This document shows positions 8,964 through 17,329 of a DNA stretch of 64,000 nucleotides, in pieces. Position numbers and translations under genes: made by a program. This DNA comes from Veillonella seminalis. GTDB taxonomy: Bacteria > Bacillota > Negativicutes > Veillonellales > Veillonellaceae. Position 1 is the stretch's first letter, and every line of letters begins with the position of its first letter. The notes below the pieces were generated by a model, which saw only the letters and a program-made list of their open reading frames with translations, made no database searches and was not told where the DNA came from. The DNA lies in assembly GCF_003992065.1 (NCBI RefSeq), contig NZ_RQUZ01000013.1, forward strand, positions 1 through 64,000. The letters run 5' to 3'.

Positions 8964-10172
8964 CTAATTTTGGCAAAATACGGTCAACTTGCCATGTGGA
9001 CCTGCCCAGGGGAACTCAGTAAAATCATCCGACGAAACCCAGCACCATTCATCATCGGTAACCATTGCCGAAGAAGCCTCACCCGTAAGTTCTGCTTCAT
9101 AGGCTTCCATATCCCAACAGCGATGGGAAAACACATGCCGCAACGTAGTGATTGCCTTACTGTGCCAGGTAAGTTTACCCCCTCGAAACATTGAATTCCA
9201 TTCTTCTTTCAAAGGCTTTACACCGATCAAAGGCAATTCTTTTTTATCTTGCATCGTAACATCCCTCGGCACTTCAACATTGGGAAACTCCCACATAGAA
9301 TGCAAAAGACCCTTAGCCGGTCGACGATGCAATAAGTATTCACCATGCGCATTACGGATGAGCCCGGTTACAATCGAAATAATAGGCACTGATTTTTTAA
9401 CAATACGCACCGGTAACTCAGCGGCAATCCCCAAAGCATCCGCCTGACACCAACGCCGTAAAGGACAACCTTCGCAGCGTGGCGCCTTCGGAATACAGAT
9501 ACCGGAACCAAAGTCCATGAGCGATTGGTTGAAATCGCCCGGTCGATCATAGGGCAATGTCTCATCAACTAAGGTAGCAATCGCCTTTTTACCGGCCGTA
9601 CGCATAATATCATCACGCACTGCATACAACCGAGCATACACACGCAGCACATTACCGTCAATAGCCGCTTCGCGTTGATTAAACGCAACCGACAAAATGG
9701 CGCCGGCTGTATAAGCCCCAACGCCCTTAAGGCTTTCCACCTCTTTACGGGTGCGCGGTATCTCACCCCCATATTTGCTCATCACTTCACGCACACCGAG
9801 GCGCAAATTACGAGCACGGGAATAATAGCCCAAACCTTGCCATGCCTTTACTACCGTATCTTCATCCGCAGCCGCCAAAGCTTCCTTCGTCGGGAATTGT
9901 TCCATCCAATTCTCGTAGTACGGCTTCATCGCTTCAATGCGCGTTTGCTGCGACATAATTTCCGACACCCAAATACGATACGGATCTTTAGTCTTACGCC
10001 ACGGTAAATCACGCTTATTGGCATCGTACCAGGCAAGAAGCGTCCTTACCCAATCGGCCTCAACCTTACTTTTCTTTTCATCCGCCATCTGATTGGATTC
10101 TGTCTCCGTCTTCGAAGATACTTCAGTTATATTTTCAGTTAAAACTTTATCTTTATTTACGCTTCGAGCCAC
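8964..10172 (-). CDS. mutY: Adenine DNA glycosylase MutY
   Basis: MutY removes adenine mispaired with 8-oxoguanine. The HhH-GPD fold begins at DLPWRKTKDPYRIWVSEIMSQ. Catalytic Glu and the later Asp occur in this motif and in VGAYTAGAI...DGNVLRV. The [4Fe-4S] ligands are CxxxxxxCxxCxxxxxC (CIPKAPRCEGCPLRRWC). The C-terminus is the nudix-like 8-oxoG recognition domain. The frame opens with GTG at 10172, overlapping the nudix stop by 16 bases. The first 28 residues are unconserved in appearance, and ATG at 10088 would give 374 residues with a more usual N-terminus, so the start is uncertain. Confidence 0.93.
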   Translation of the reverse strand: MARSVNKDKVLTENITEVSSKTETESNQMADEKKSKVEADWVRTLLAWYDANKRDLPWRKTKDPYRIWVSEIMSQQTRIEAMKPYYENWMEQFPTKEALAAADEDTVVKAWQGLGYYSRARNLRLGVREVMSKYGGEIPRTRKEVESLKGVGAYTAGAILSVAFNQREAAIDGNVLRVYARLYAVRDDIMRTAGKKAIATLVDETLPYDRPGDFNQSLMDFGSGICIPKAPRCEGCPLRRWCQADALGIAAELPVRIVKKSVPIISIVTGLIRNAHGEYLLHRRPAKGLLHSMWEFPNVEVPRDVTMQDKKELPLIGVKPLKEEWNSMFRGGKLTWHSKAITTLRHVFSHRCWDMEAYEAELTGEASSAMVTDDEWCWVSSDDFTEFPWAGPHGKLTVFCQN

Positions 10173-10678
10173 GCCTTCATTGCCTCCACTGATTCCAACT
10201 CGGGAATCTCCGTCACCTTCGTTATCTGCATTTGCATAATGCCGTCATTATTCTTACCGAACACGAGTTTACCTTTCAAAAGTTCGCCGTTTAAAACCCG
10301 CGGAATCCAGTCCGCATCACCGGCCCACATTGTATCATAAGGGATTTTGTCAAACGATGTCCAAAACGGCTCCATCTCTTCCGTCTCCATAGGCAAACCC
10401 TCATAATTACGCAGTAAATACACATAATTTACATGCGTCCATTCCTCATTATAAGGAAATTGAAAATCTAATATAGCCACCGTCTCCAAGTCCTCAGGCT
10501 TAGCCAACAAAGACGTTTCTTCAAACAATTCGCGCACCGCACACTGACGGAATGTTTCGCCGTCCTCGCGCTTTCCGCCGAAACCGTTAGCCTTGCCGGC
10601 ACCTAAACCGCGTTTTTTACGGCCCAATAAGATTTCTTGTTGATGATTTATAATAAAACATAATGTTGTCGGTCTCAT
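10157..10678 (-). CDS. Nudix hydrolase, MutT/MTH1-like (oxidised nucleotide sanitiser)
   Basis: A 173-residue protein with a nudix box (GKREDGETFRQCAVRELFEE), matching GX5EX7REUXEE; the usual final Gly is replaced by Ser. The preceding NGFGGK and the 'RPTTLCFI' opening resemble MTH1/8-oxo-dGTPases. It should hydrolyse 8-oxo-dGTP or related nucleotides. It overlaps mutY, so the two halves of the GO repair system form an operon, which supports the assignment. The ATG at 10678 is preceded by a weak AAGAAGAGGC Shine-Dalgarno. Confidence 0.85.
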   Translation of the reverse strand: MRPTTLCFIINHQQEILLGRKKRGLGAGKANGFGGKREDGETFRQCAVRELFEETSLLAKPEDLETVAILDFQFPYNEEWTHVNYVYLLRNYEGLPMETEEMEPFWTSFDKIPYDTMWAGDADWIPRVLNGELLKGKLVFGKNNDGIMQMQITKVTEIPELESVEAMKAWLEA

Positions 10679-10849
10679 GCTGTTGCCTCTTCTTTTTTCA
10701 AAAATAATTCTCAGTTGTTTCGCAAAATTATTTCCATATCTTTAAAAAGTTATTTCGACATATTTCGCTAAAATCATTATCAAATTAATTATATCACACT
10801 GCCCAAAAGGTCAATACTGTGTTAGTATTAAAGTAAGAGAGGTGTACAA

Positions 10850-11620
10850 ATGAATGAACCACTAATATTTAATATAGCCATGGGCCGCACCAAGCCGGAA
10901 AACATCCGCCACCGCGAAGTGGCTTGCCCCTTCTGTGCCGTTGACAAATTGACCGACATTTTGGAAACGCAGGGCGATATTATCTGGCTTATGAACAAAT
11001 ATCCCGTCCTTGATCGAACTTGGCCTACCGTTATCATCGAAACCCACGATTGTTTCAGTGAATTTTCGCGTTATTCACCGGATAAAGCCACAGAGGTTCT
11101 TGATTTTTCTTTGCGTAAATGGCAGGAAACCATGGCTCGCGAAGAGTTTAAATCCGTATTGTATTTTAAAAACTACGGGCCTATGTCCGGCGGCTCAATT
11201 CGCCATCCGCACAGTCAAATTATAGGCTTATATGATTACGATTATCGTGAAGACATTAAAGTTCACCATTTCGACGGCCCTATTCTGAAAGAAGATTCAA
11301 ATTTAAAAATTACCTTATCCGATAAACCGATTATCGGCTTTTTCGAATTCAATATGGAATTCAACGAAAAAACATCCCGTGCCGTAATGGCTAAACGAAT
11401 TCAACAAATTCTGCACTATATTTTAACAGACTTTTCACGACACAGCGGTTCGTACAATCTGTTCTTCTACGATTTACAGACCGGTTCACAGTATGTTAAA
11501 ATAGTACCTCGTTATGTTACCTCACCGCTGTATATCGGCTATTCAATCAGCCAAATCAGCAATAAGGAACGCGTTGAACAAATTAAAAATGAACTGAACC
11601 ATGACTTTTTTATTGATTAA
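10850..11620 (+). CDS. GalT/HIT-superfamily protein (DUF4931-like)
   Basis: A 256-residue soluble protein. It has CPFC near residue 26, a zinc-ribbon-like pair as in GalT, and the HIT-type active-site motif HPHSQI (HxHxQ) near residue 121, preceded by NYGPMSGGSIR. Galactose-1-phosphate uridylyltransferases share CxxC and HPHxQ, but this protein is shorter and lacks sugar-pathway neighbours. It is probably a nucleotidyl transferase or hydrolase related to DUF4931 proteins of Firmicutes; the substrate is unknown. The ATG at 10850 follows GAGAGGTG. It is divergent from the nudix-mutY pair. Confidence 0.7.
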   Translation: MNEPLIFNIAMGRTKPENIRHREVACPFCAVDKLTDILETQGDIIWLMNKYPVLDRTWPTVIIETHDCFSEFSRYSPDKATEVLDFSLRKWQETMAREEFKSVLYFKNYGPMSGGSIRHPHSQIIGLYDYDYREDIKVHHFDGPILKEDSNLKITLSDKPIIGFFEFNMEFNEKTSRAVMAKRIQQILHYILTDFSRHSGSYNLFFYDLQTGSQYVKIVPRYVTSPLYIGYSISQISNKERVEQIKNELNHDFFID

Positions 11621-11694
11621 GTGTGACTTTACCATTCAGCCGAATTACAGTTATCATTTAATCACACATGATTTTTAGTTAGTTAGGAGATACC

Positions 11695-12423
11695 ATGAAA
11701 ATTTTTGCCATTGGCGATCTTCATTTCTCAGGCGAACCGCCTACCAAGCCAATGGATGTATTCGGTCCTCATTGGCAAAATCATCGCGAACGCCTCATAG
11801 CGTCTTGGCAAGAACAAGTAAGCGATGACGATATAGTCTTTGTAGTGGGCGATACTTCATGGGCTTTGCGCCTGGCGGAGGCAGTGTCTGATTTAAAAAC
11901 AATTGCCCGACTGCCGGGCCAAATTTATTTAATCCGCGGCAACCATGATTATTGGTGGAGCAGTGCCAAGAAAATGGATACGGCCATGCAACATGAATTA
12001 ACCTTTTTACAAGGTCACGGCTTGGCCATCGGAAACATTGCCTTCGGCGGCACTCGCGGTTATCTTTGTCCCAACGATACGTCCTTTGACGAAGAAAACG
12101 ATACATCCATTTATACTCGCGAATTGTTGCGCACCGAAGCGGCCCTTCAAGAAATGGAACAGGCCCTTCACCAAAACGAAAACGCTGAATCATCAGAGCA
12201 AGAGGCGATTCGAATTCTGCTCTTGCACTATCCCCCATTCAATGATAAAAACGAACCCAGCGGTTTTACCGAGCTGTTAACCAAATATAAAGTTGATCAT
12301 TGCATTTTCGGACATTTACACGATAAAAATTCTTTTGACCGCATTCCGAAAACCTTTGACAATACACAGTTACATCTTGTATCTGCGGACTATATGGATT
12401 TTAAATTAAAACAGATTTTATAA
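11695..12423 (+). CDS. Cytosolic metallophosphoesterase
   Basis: A 242-residue calcineurin-like phosphoesterase without membrane segments. Motifs in order are GDLHF (DxH) at residues 7-11, VGDTSW at about 51, RGNHDYWW at about 80, LLHYPPF at about 177 and FGHLHDK at about 203, covering all metal ligands. Relatives are annotated as uncharacterised Ser/Thr-phosphatase-like hydrolases, and the substrate is unknown. GTTAGGAGATACC precedes the ATG. It is 74 bases after the GalT-like gene and followed by a short tandem repeat. Confidence 0.82.
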   Translation: MKIFAIGDLHFSGEPPTKPMDVFGPHWQNHRERLIASWQEQVSDDDIVFVVGDTSWALRLAEAVSDLKTIARLPGQIYLIRGNHDYWWSSAKKMDTAMQHELTFLQGHGLAIGNIAFGGTRGYLCPNDTSFDEENDTSIYTRELLRTEAALQEMEQALHQNENAESSEQEAIRILLLHYPPFNDKNEPSGFTELLTKYKVDHCIFGHLHDKNSFDRIPKTFDNTQLHLVSADYMDFKLKQIL

Positions 12424-12424
12424 T

Positions 12425-12483
12425 TTTGATATATTGTACTTTGACATATTGTGCTTTGACATATCGGGCTTTGCAAATTGAGC
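12425..12483 (+). repeat. 15-bp tandem repeat (about 4 units)
   Basis: Units TTTGATATATTGTAC, TTTGACATATTGTGC, TTTGACATATCGGGC and a 14-bp TTTGCAAATTGAGC follow one another directly, starting two bases after the phosphoesterase stop codon. They are degenerate but in register. Confidence 0.85.
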
Positions 12484-12544
12484 TCTGCAATAATATTTAT
12501 CTTAAGGCACTTTAGTTTTCATATTTTATAAGGAGATTCTTTTT

Positions 12545-12775
12545 ATGAGTCGCATTCATCGTGAACATTTACAAGCAGGCTATATCTTCGGCGATATAGC
12601 TAATGAAGAATATATTTATTTGCCGGCCGGTGAAGTCGGTGTTGACTCACCCATGTGTATTTTAGAACGTCACGGCAATTATGAGGATGTGAGCCTCGAT
12701 GAAGCTGCTCATCTCATCGATACCTTGACACTCAAACCATGCAGCCATCCCAAATTGGGCAAACGGTCGTTTTAA
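12545..12775 (+). CDS. Small conserved-looking protein, function unknown
   Basis: A 76-residue acidic soluble protein that starts MSRIHREHLQAGYIFGDIAN with AAGGAGATTC before the ATG. No membrane segment or known motif is visible. Codon use resembles neighbours and a strong terminator follows, which supports a real gene. It lies after the metallophosphoesterase on the same strand with a 120-base repeat-bearing gap. I do not recognise the family. Confidence 0.65.
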   Translation: MSRIHREHLQAGYIFGDIANEEYIYLPAGEVGVDSPMCILERHGNYEDVSLDEAAHLIDTLTLKPCSHPKLGKRSF

Positions 12776-12841
12776 TAAATCCCCGATTCTGTTTTAACAG
12801 AGTGCATAGCGATCTAATTAATTACACATCAATACAAACAA

Positions 12842-12880
12842 AAAAGGCATCTTGCGAGAACTCCTCACAAGATGCCTTTT
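12842..12880. terminator. Bidirectional terminator
   Basis: A 13-bp perfect stem (12842-12854 with 12868-12880), with A and T runs on both sides, lies between convergent genes. Confidence 0.85.
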
Positions 12881-12888
12881 TATTCAGC

Positions 12889-13245
12889 TTATTCTTCAGA
12901 TCCGAACGGAACCATTTTTTGAGCTTGTTCGCGATGCATTGGTTTAATCGAGCGATTAGCCACTTTAAAAGCCAACGCAATCACTGCCGCATCATCAATC
13001 CAACCGATAAACGGAATGCGGTCGGAAACAAGATCGATAGGCAAGATTAAATACCCTAAAGCGCCGGCAATGACGGCTTTAACGTATTTAGGGGTGTCAG
13101 GGTCACGGAAACAATAAAACAAGATGAACGCCCGACGTAAGAAGGCGACATTTTTACCGACACCACTGGCAAAACTTAAAAATTTAGATGACGAAAAGAA
13201 TTTCGCATACTTCAATAATTTTAACGGATTCATTTTGATGCTCAC
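12889..13245 (-). CDS. YkvA-like DUF1232 membrane protein
   Basis: A 118-residue protein with the DUF1232 hallmark around residues 60-85: a hydrophobic helix followed by LPIDLVSDRIPFIGWIDDAAVI. Relatives such as B. subtilis YkvA are widespread small membrane proteins of unknown function. GGAGTGAGCATCAAA precedes the ATG at 13245. It follows the DUF697-like gene (gap about 40 bases) on the same strand and probably shares its transcript. Confidence 0.85.
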   Translation of the reverse strand: MSIKMNPLKLLKYAKFFSSSKFLSFASGVGKNVAFLRRAFILFYCFRDPDTPKYVKAVIAGALGYLILPIDLVSDRIPFIGWIDDAAVIALAFKVANRSIKPMHREQAQKMVPFGSEE

Positions 13246-13286
13246 TCCTATAATTCTCGTATACCTATACTAAGTGCCGTGGTTAA

Positions 13287-14276
13287 TTATTTCTGTAAAT
13301 TGTCTTTCATGCCTTTTACAACATCACTTACTTTTTCCACAACTTCGTCTTTTTTATCGCCTGCGGAAGCAACGAAATCACTTACGCTTTCTACCACATC
13401 ATCTTTAGTATTGCCGGCTGATGTTAAAATATCGCTTACTTTGCCGAGCACCGTAGATTTTGCTTCGCCGGTAGATTTAATAGCGGAGGTAGCCGTACCG
13501 CTTGCCAAATCAAGAGCCGTGGAGCCTACCGTAGCCAATAAGGCACCGATACCGGATAAAGCATGTTTAGCATTGGCAATATATTCGTTATCGGAATTGG
13601 CAAGCGCTTTACCGGCAATACCGGCTACGGCAGCACTGGCAACACCAAGGACTACATTTTTAATGGAGCCGAAGCTTTCCAATAAATCGCCATTTAACAA
13701 GCTACCGAAATTAAAGCTGTTAAGGCCTAAAAATTCATCACTGCCCACACCGGCTTCGGCTAAGAAATCTTTATTTTCATCGCCCAGCGGTTTGTTTTTA
13801 AGCGGTGAATCCACCAATGCAGCAATCGTTGTTTTGTTATGTTCAACAATTTCCATTAAACGTTCTCTGTATTCAGAGAAATCGCCGGGCATAGGCATAC
13901 CGCTTTCTACCCAAATCTTAGCACATTTGCCTACGGCGTATGTTAAGCAAATAGCCAACGGAATTTTAACTTTCGGATTAGGGAATACAGAAGTCAACAA
14001 TGCACTTACTACACTGCCGCCGAGACCGCCGAGGAAACCGATAATAGCACCGGCTGTTGCGGTATGACCATATACGGCAGCAATACGACTTACCATATAC
14101 GCATCATTGGCAATCAATGCGGTTGTACTAAGTTTTGGTGCCATCACGAGTACGCCGGCACGTGCGGCCGCCCAACGGCAGATGTTTTCAATTTCAGCAT
14201 CGCGATCCGCTAATTCTGCTTCTACGGCTGCTAACGTTCCTTCCGGATGAGTCATCAAATCTTTTACGTCTTCCAT
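13287..14276 (-). CDS. DUF697-like membrane protein with repetitive amphipathic C-terminus
   Basis: A 329-residue protein. Residues about 40-120 resemble DUF697 (YcjF-type) domains: APKLSTTALIANDAYMVSRI, then a glycine-rich hydrophobic hairpin and LAICLTYAVGKCAKIWVESG. A second hydrophobic region lies at about 205-250. The last 70 residues are repeats with a period of about 18 (KVSDILTSAGNTKDDVV, ESVSDFVASAGDKKDEVV, EKVSDVVKGMK), predicted amphipathic helices like LEA or apolipoprotein repeats. AAGGAG lies 8 bases before the ATG. Function unknown; envelope or membrane stress is only a guess from the architecture. Confidence 0.65.
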   Translation of the reverse strand: MEDVKDLMTHPEGTLAAVEAELADRDAEIENICRWAAARAGVLVMAPKLSTTALIANDAYMVSRIAAVYGHTATAGAIIGFLGGLGGSVVSALLTSVFPNPKVKIPLAICLTYAVGKCAKIWVESGMPMPGDFSEYRERLMEIVEHNKTTIAALVDSPLKNKPLGDENKDFLAEAGVGSDEFLGLNSFNFGSLLNGDLLESFGSIKNVVLGVASAAVAGIAGKALANSDNEYIANAKHALSGIGALLATVGSTALDLASGTATSAIKSTGEAKSTVLGKVSDILTSAGNTKDDVVESVSDFVASAGDKKDEVVEKVSDVVKGMKDNLQK

Positions 14277-14417
14277 CTATATCGCTCCTTTATCACCTGT
14301 AAAGTCTAATACATGACATATTAATAGAGTTCACTTTAATTATAAACCCTCATTCTGACTATTTCTATATTAAGGAATAAAATTCCTCTTTTTAACTATA
14401 TAAATTATACAATTATC

Positions 14418-15185
14418 TTACCAGCTGGTTAAGCCTCCGTCGATTGTCCATGCGGCGCCTGTTACAAACGAGGCCTTTTCACTGAGTAAAAAAGCAATAA
14501 CTTCGCCGATTTCTTCCGGTTTGGCAATGCGCCCCAACGGATAATGCATAGCCATTTCTTCCATAGCTTCTTCAAATGTTTGGTTGCTGTCGGCCAACTG
14601 TTTTGCTACCAGTGAAGTATCCACATCACCGGGACATACACAGTTAACACGCACTTTATGAACCGCCATTTCAAGGGCCAATGATTTGGTAAAGCTTACA
14701 ATAGCCCCTTTGGAAGCACCGTATACCGAACAGGCCACATTTCCCTGTATGCCCGCATCACTGGAAACGGTTACCACACTGCCCTTCGTGCGTCTGAGAC
14801 AAGGTGCCGCAGCCTGGCATAAGAATACGGTTCCCTTTACATTGGTACCGATCATTTCATCAAAATCCTGCTCGGTCACATCATCGATCAATTCTTCCTT
14901 ATAAAAACCGGCAGCCGTCACCAAAGCACTGATATCACCAAACAAGCGACAAGTTTCATCAACAATACGGCGACAATTCATAACTTTACTTACATCGCCT
15001 TGTACAAAGCGTACTTTAGAGGAAATACGACGCAATTTAACAACCGCTTCCTGACCGGCACGTTCATTGCGCCCGTTAATTACAACGCTCCAACCTTTTT
15101 TCAATAATAACTGCGCCGTTGCGAAGCCGATGCCGGACGTACCGCCACTAATAAGAGCCACCTGATTTTCATTGTTAATCGGCAT
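14418..15185 (-). CDS. SDR-family oxidoreductase (FabG-like)
   Basis: A 255-residue classical short-chain dehydrogenase. It has the nucleotide motif SGGTSGIG at residues 13-20, NGRN after strand 2 (Arg suggests NADP(H)), a catalytic Ser in VSSDAG, YGASKGA (YxxxK) and a C-terminal GAAWTIDGG. It reduces or oxidises a hydroxyacyl or sugar substrate that cannot be told from sequence. No acyl-carrier genes are nearby, so a housekeeping FabG is unlikely. GGAAGGTGAG precedes the ATG. It is third in the yerC-TSUP-SDR operon. Confidence 0.85.
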   Translation of the reverse strand: MPINNENQVALISGGTSGIGFATAQLLLKKGWSVVINGRNERAGQEAVVKLRRISSKVRFVQGDVSKVMNCRRIVDETCRLFGDISALVTAAGFYKEELIDDVTEQDFDEMIGTNVKGTVFLCQAAAPCLRRTKGSVVTVSSDAGIQGNVACSVYGASKGAIVSFTKSLALEMAVHKVRVNCVCPGDVDTSLVAKQLADSNQTFEEAMEEMAMHYPLGRIAKPEEIGEVIAFLLSEKASFVTGAAWTIDGGLTSW

Positions 15186-15204
15186 AGTATCTCACCTTCC
15201 TTCG

Positions 15205-15990
15205 CTACCATTGCGCTACGATATAGTCATACGTTAACTTACAAAGCATACTTACCGTGGTGGCAATAAATACAAAACGCACCAAACCCACGCCTTTTTT
15301 AATGGCCAAACGAGCCCCCAACGTGGCCCCGACAATTTGTCCGGCCGCTGCCGAGAGGCCCAATACATAATCCACATGGCCCAAACTCAAAAACAGGATT
15401 AGAGAAGCGAGGTTACTGGTAAAGTTTAAAAACTTCGCATTCCCCGAGGAATACAAAAAGTTAAACCCGGCATAAATAAACATAAAGATTAAAAATGTGC
15501 CGGTCCCCGGTCCTACAAATCCGTCATAAAAGCCGATTACCAAAGAGCCCAAAGCCAATAAAACAAGCTTTTTCTTCGAGGCTCCCGCATAGGTCGTCAC
15601 CGCACCCCAGTCTTTTTTGAATAAAACAAAGGTCAACACACTGATGAGGAGCACAATAATGATTGGCTTTAAATATAAAGGTGGAATACTGATAACCAGC
15701 CAGGTCCCGAGCAGCGAGCCGATAAACGTAATGGGCATTAAACGCTTAACCAAGGACCATTCCACCATGCCGGAGCGAGCATACGTAATCGCCGCCGTCA
15801 AAGCACCGAATACGCTGGATAATTTATTACTCCCCAAGGCCACACTGGGCGGCAAATTGGTAAGTAGCATCGCCGGCACGGAAATCAAACCGCCGCCACC
15901 TACAATGGAGTCTACAAATCCGGCCAACGCCCCTGCCAAAAATAACAACAACGGCATCGTTAACGCCGGATTAATTATACTTATATCCAT
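15205..15990 (-). CDS. TSUP (TauE/SafE) family anion permease
   Basis: A 261-residue polytopic membrane protein with duplicated TauE/SafE halves: GFVDSIVGGGGLISVPAML near residue 24 and IGFYDGFVGPGTGTFLI near residue 155. Family members move sulfite, sulfonates, sulfoacetate or other organic anions. The neighbouring SDR and YerC regulator give no clear substrate. The gap to yerC is 7 bases and to the SDR 19 bases, so all three are co-transcribed. Confidence 0.88.
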   Translation of the reverse strand: MDISIINPALTMPLLLFLAGALAGFVDSIVGGGGLISVPAMLLTNLPPSVALGSNKLSSVFGALTAAITYARSGMVEWSLVKRLMPITFIGSLLGTWLVISIPPLYLKPIIIVLLISVLTFVLFKKDWGAVTTYAGASKKKLVLLALGSLVIGFYDGFVGPGTGTFLIFMFIYAGFNFLYSSGNAKFLNFTSNLASLILFLSLGHVDYVLGLSAAAGQIVGATLGARLAIKKGVGLVRFVFIATTVSMLCKLTYDYIVAQW

Positions 15991-15997
15991 AAAAGCC

Positions 15998-16288
15998 TCA
16001 TTTCAAGCGTGCCAAGATTGTTTTGTAACCATCCGCTCCATATACTAAACAGCGTTTTACACGACTGATGGTAGCCGTGCTGGCCCCCGTTGTTTCCACG
16101 ATATTATCATAGCTTTCGCCGGCTTCGAGCATCCGAGCTACTTGCAAGCGTTGTGCCAACGCTTTTAATTCATTGACGGTGCAAATATCTTCAAAAAACT
16201 CATAGCATTCATCGATTGTTTTTAATGCCAAGATGGCCTCAAACAATTGATTATTCAAAGGATTACGAAGTTTTTCATTGACACTCAT
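15998..16288 (-). CDS. YerC/YecD-type TrpR-like regulator
   Basis: A 96-residue helical protein of the Trp-repressor superfamily. The core ICTVNELKALAQRLQVARML and the DNA-reading helix-turn-helix GASTATISRVKRCL match the YerC/YecD group. B. subtilis YerC is little characterised. GGGAGGATTC precedes the ATG at 16288. It is the first gene of the operon and may control it. Confidence 0.88.
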   Translation of the reverse strand: MSVNEKLRNPLNNQLFEAILALKTIDECYEFFEDICTVNELKALAQRLQVARMLEAGESYDNIVETTGASTATISRVKRCLVYGADGYKTILARLK

Positions 16289-16346
16289 AAGAATCCTCCC
16301 TTTGCTTAAATATATAATTTTATTATATTACATATTCAGGCAAAAG

Positions 16347-16384
16347 AAAAAGACTTTCGCACTAAAAAGTAAAAAAGTCTTTTT
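16347..16384 (-). terminator. Terminator of metNIQ
   Basis: An 11-bp stem AAAAAGACTTT/AAAGTCTTTTT lies just after the metQ stop on the minus strand. Confidence 0.75.
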
Positions 16385-16391
16385 CATCCGG

Positions 16392-17207
16392 TTAGAATGC
16401 CGGAATAATAGAACCCTTGAAGGTATCATCTATGAATTTCTTCGTTGCATCCGATTGATATACGGCTAACAATTTCTTGATTGTTTCATTATTTTCATCG
16501 CCTTCACGAACAACAAAAACGTTGGCAAACGGCGAATCTTTACTTTCAACAACGACCGCATCTTTTAACGGATTAAGACCCGCATTGAGTGCGTAATTTG
16601 TATTTACCAAGGCAATATCTACATCATTGAGGGAACGGGCAATCTGGGCCGCTTCCAACTCTTTAATTTGTAAATTTTTAGGATTAGACGTAATATCCGC
16701 TACCGTTGATTTCGGCGAACCGCCATCCTTCAACTGAATCAGGCCTGCTTGCTGTAATAACAATAAAGCACGTCCACCGTTGGTCGGATCATTCGGAATC
16801 GCTACACTCGCACCGTTCGGTACTCTGGAAAGGTCTTTATACTGATTGGAATAGAGGCCCATCGGCAAAAGAATGGTTTTTCCGATTGAAACTAATTTTA
16901 AACCGCGTTCACTGACCATATTATCCAAGAACGGTTGATGCTGATAGGAGTTGGCGGTCAATTCTTTTTGTGCCAACGCCACATCCGGTTGAATATAATC
17001 GTTAAATTCAACAACTTTCACTTTAATGCCCTGTTTCGCTGCTTCTTTGGCTACAAAGTCCATAACCTGTGCATGCGGCCCGGCCGTTACACCTACGAAA
17101 ATTTCCTTATTGTCGGTTGCCGCACTGTCCTTACTGTCACTGCCGCAACCAACTAACATCAACGCCAGCGTAGCAATCGCTGCCAATAAAAATACTAATC
17201 GTTTCAT
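16392..17207 (-). CDS. metQ: Methionine-binding lipoprotein MetQ (operon copy)
   Basis: A 271-residue NlpA/MetQ-family lipoprotein with a signal peptide and lipobox (LMLVGC, Cys21). The conserved VGVTAGPHAQVMDFV start, DYIQPDVALAQKELTANSYQH and AIPNDPTNGGRALLLLQ blocks line the substrate cleft. It delivers D/L-methionine to MetI-MetN. It is third in the SAM-riboswitch operon. It differs from the two lone copies at 59.6-61.6 kb (SYQHQPFLDNM against FYQHIPFM or FFQHLPYL), so it is not a recent duplicate of them. Confidence 0.93.
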   Translation of the reverse strand: MKRLVFLLAAIATLALMLVGCGSDSKDSAATDNKEIFVGVTAGPHAQVMDFVAKEAAKQGIKVKVVEFNDYIQPDVALAQKELTANSYQHQPFLDNMVSERGLKLVSIGKTILLPMGLYSNQYKDLSRVPNGASVAIPNDPTNGGRALLLLQQAGLIQLKDGGSPKSTVADITSNPKNLQIKELEAAQIARSLNDVDIALVNTNYALNAGLNPLKDAVVVESKDSPFANVFVVREGDENNETIKKLLAVYQSDATKKFIDDTFKGSIIPAF

Positions 17208-17329
17208 GTGTTTCCCCCATTCTTTCTCTCTTATTCTCTCTTTTCAAAAAAATCAGGTGCCAATACTTCTGCCGATTAATCGACCGAATCAAACTGCAGC
17301 GATTCGAACTCAATTAACGAACCGGATTA

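Noticed and set aside
13279-14067. 262-codon plus-strand frame
   Set aside because: It is antisense to the DUF697-like gene; its Ser/Thr/Leu/Pro-rich composition is typical of a shadow frame.
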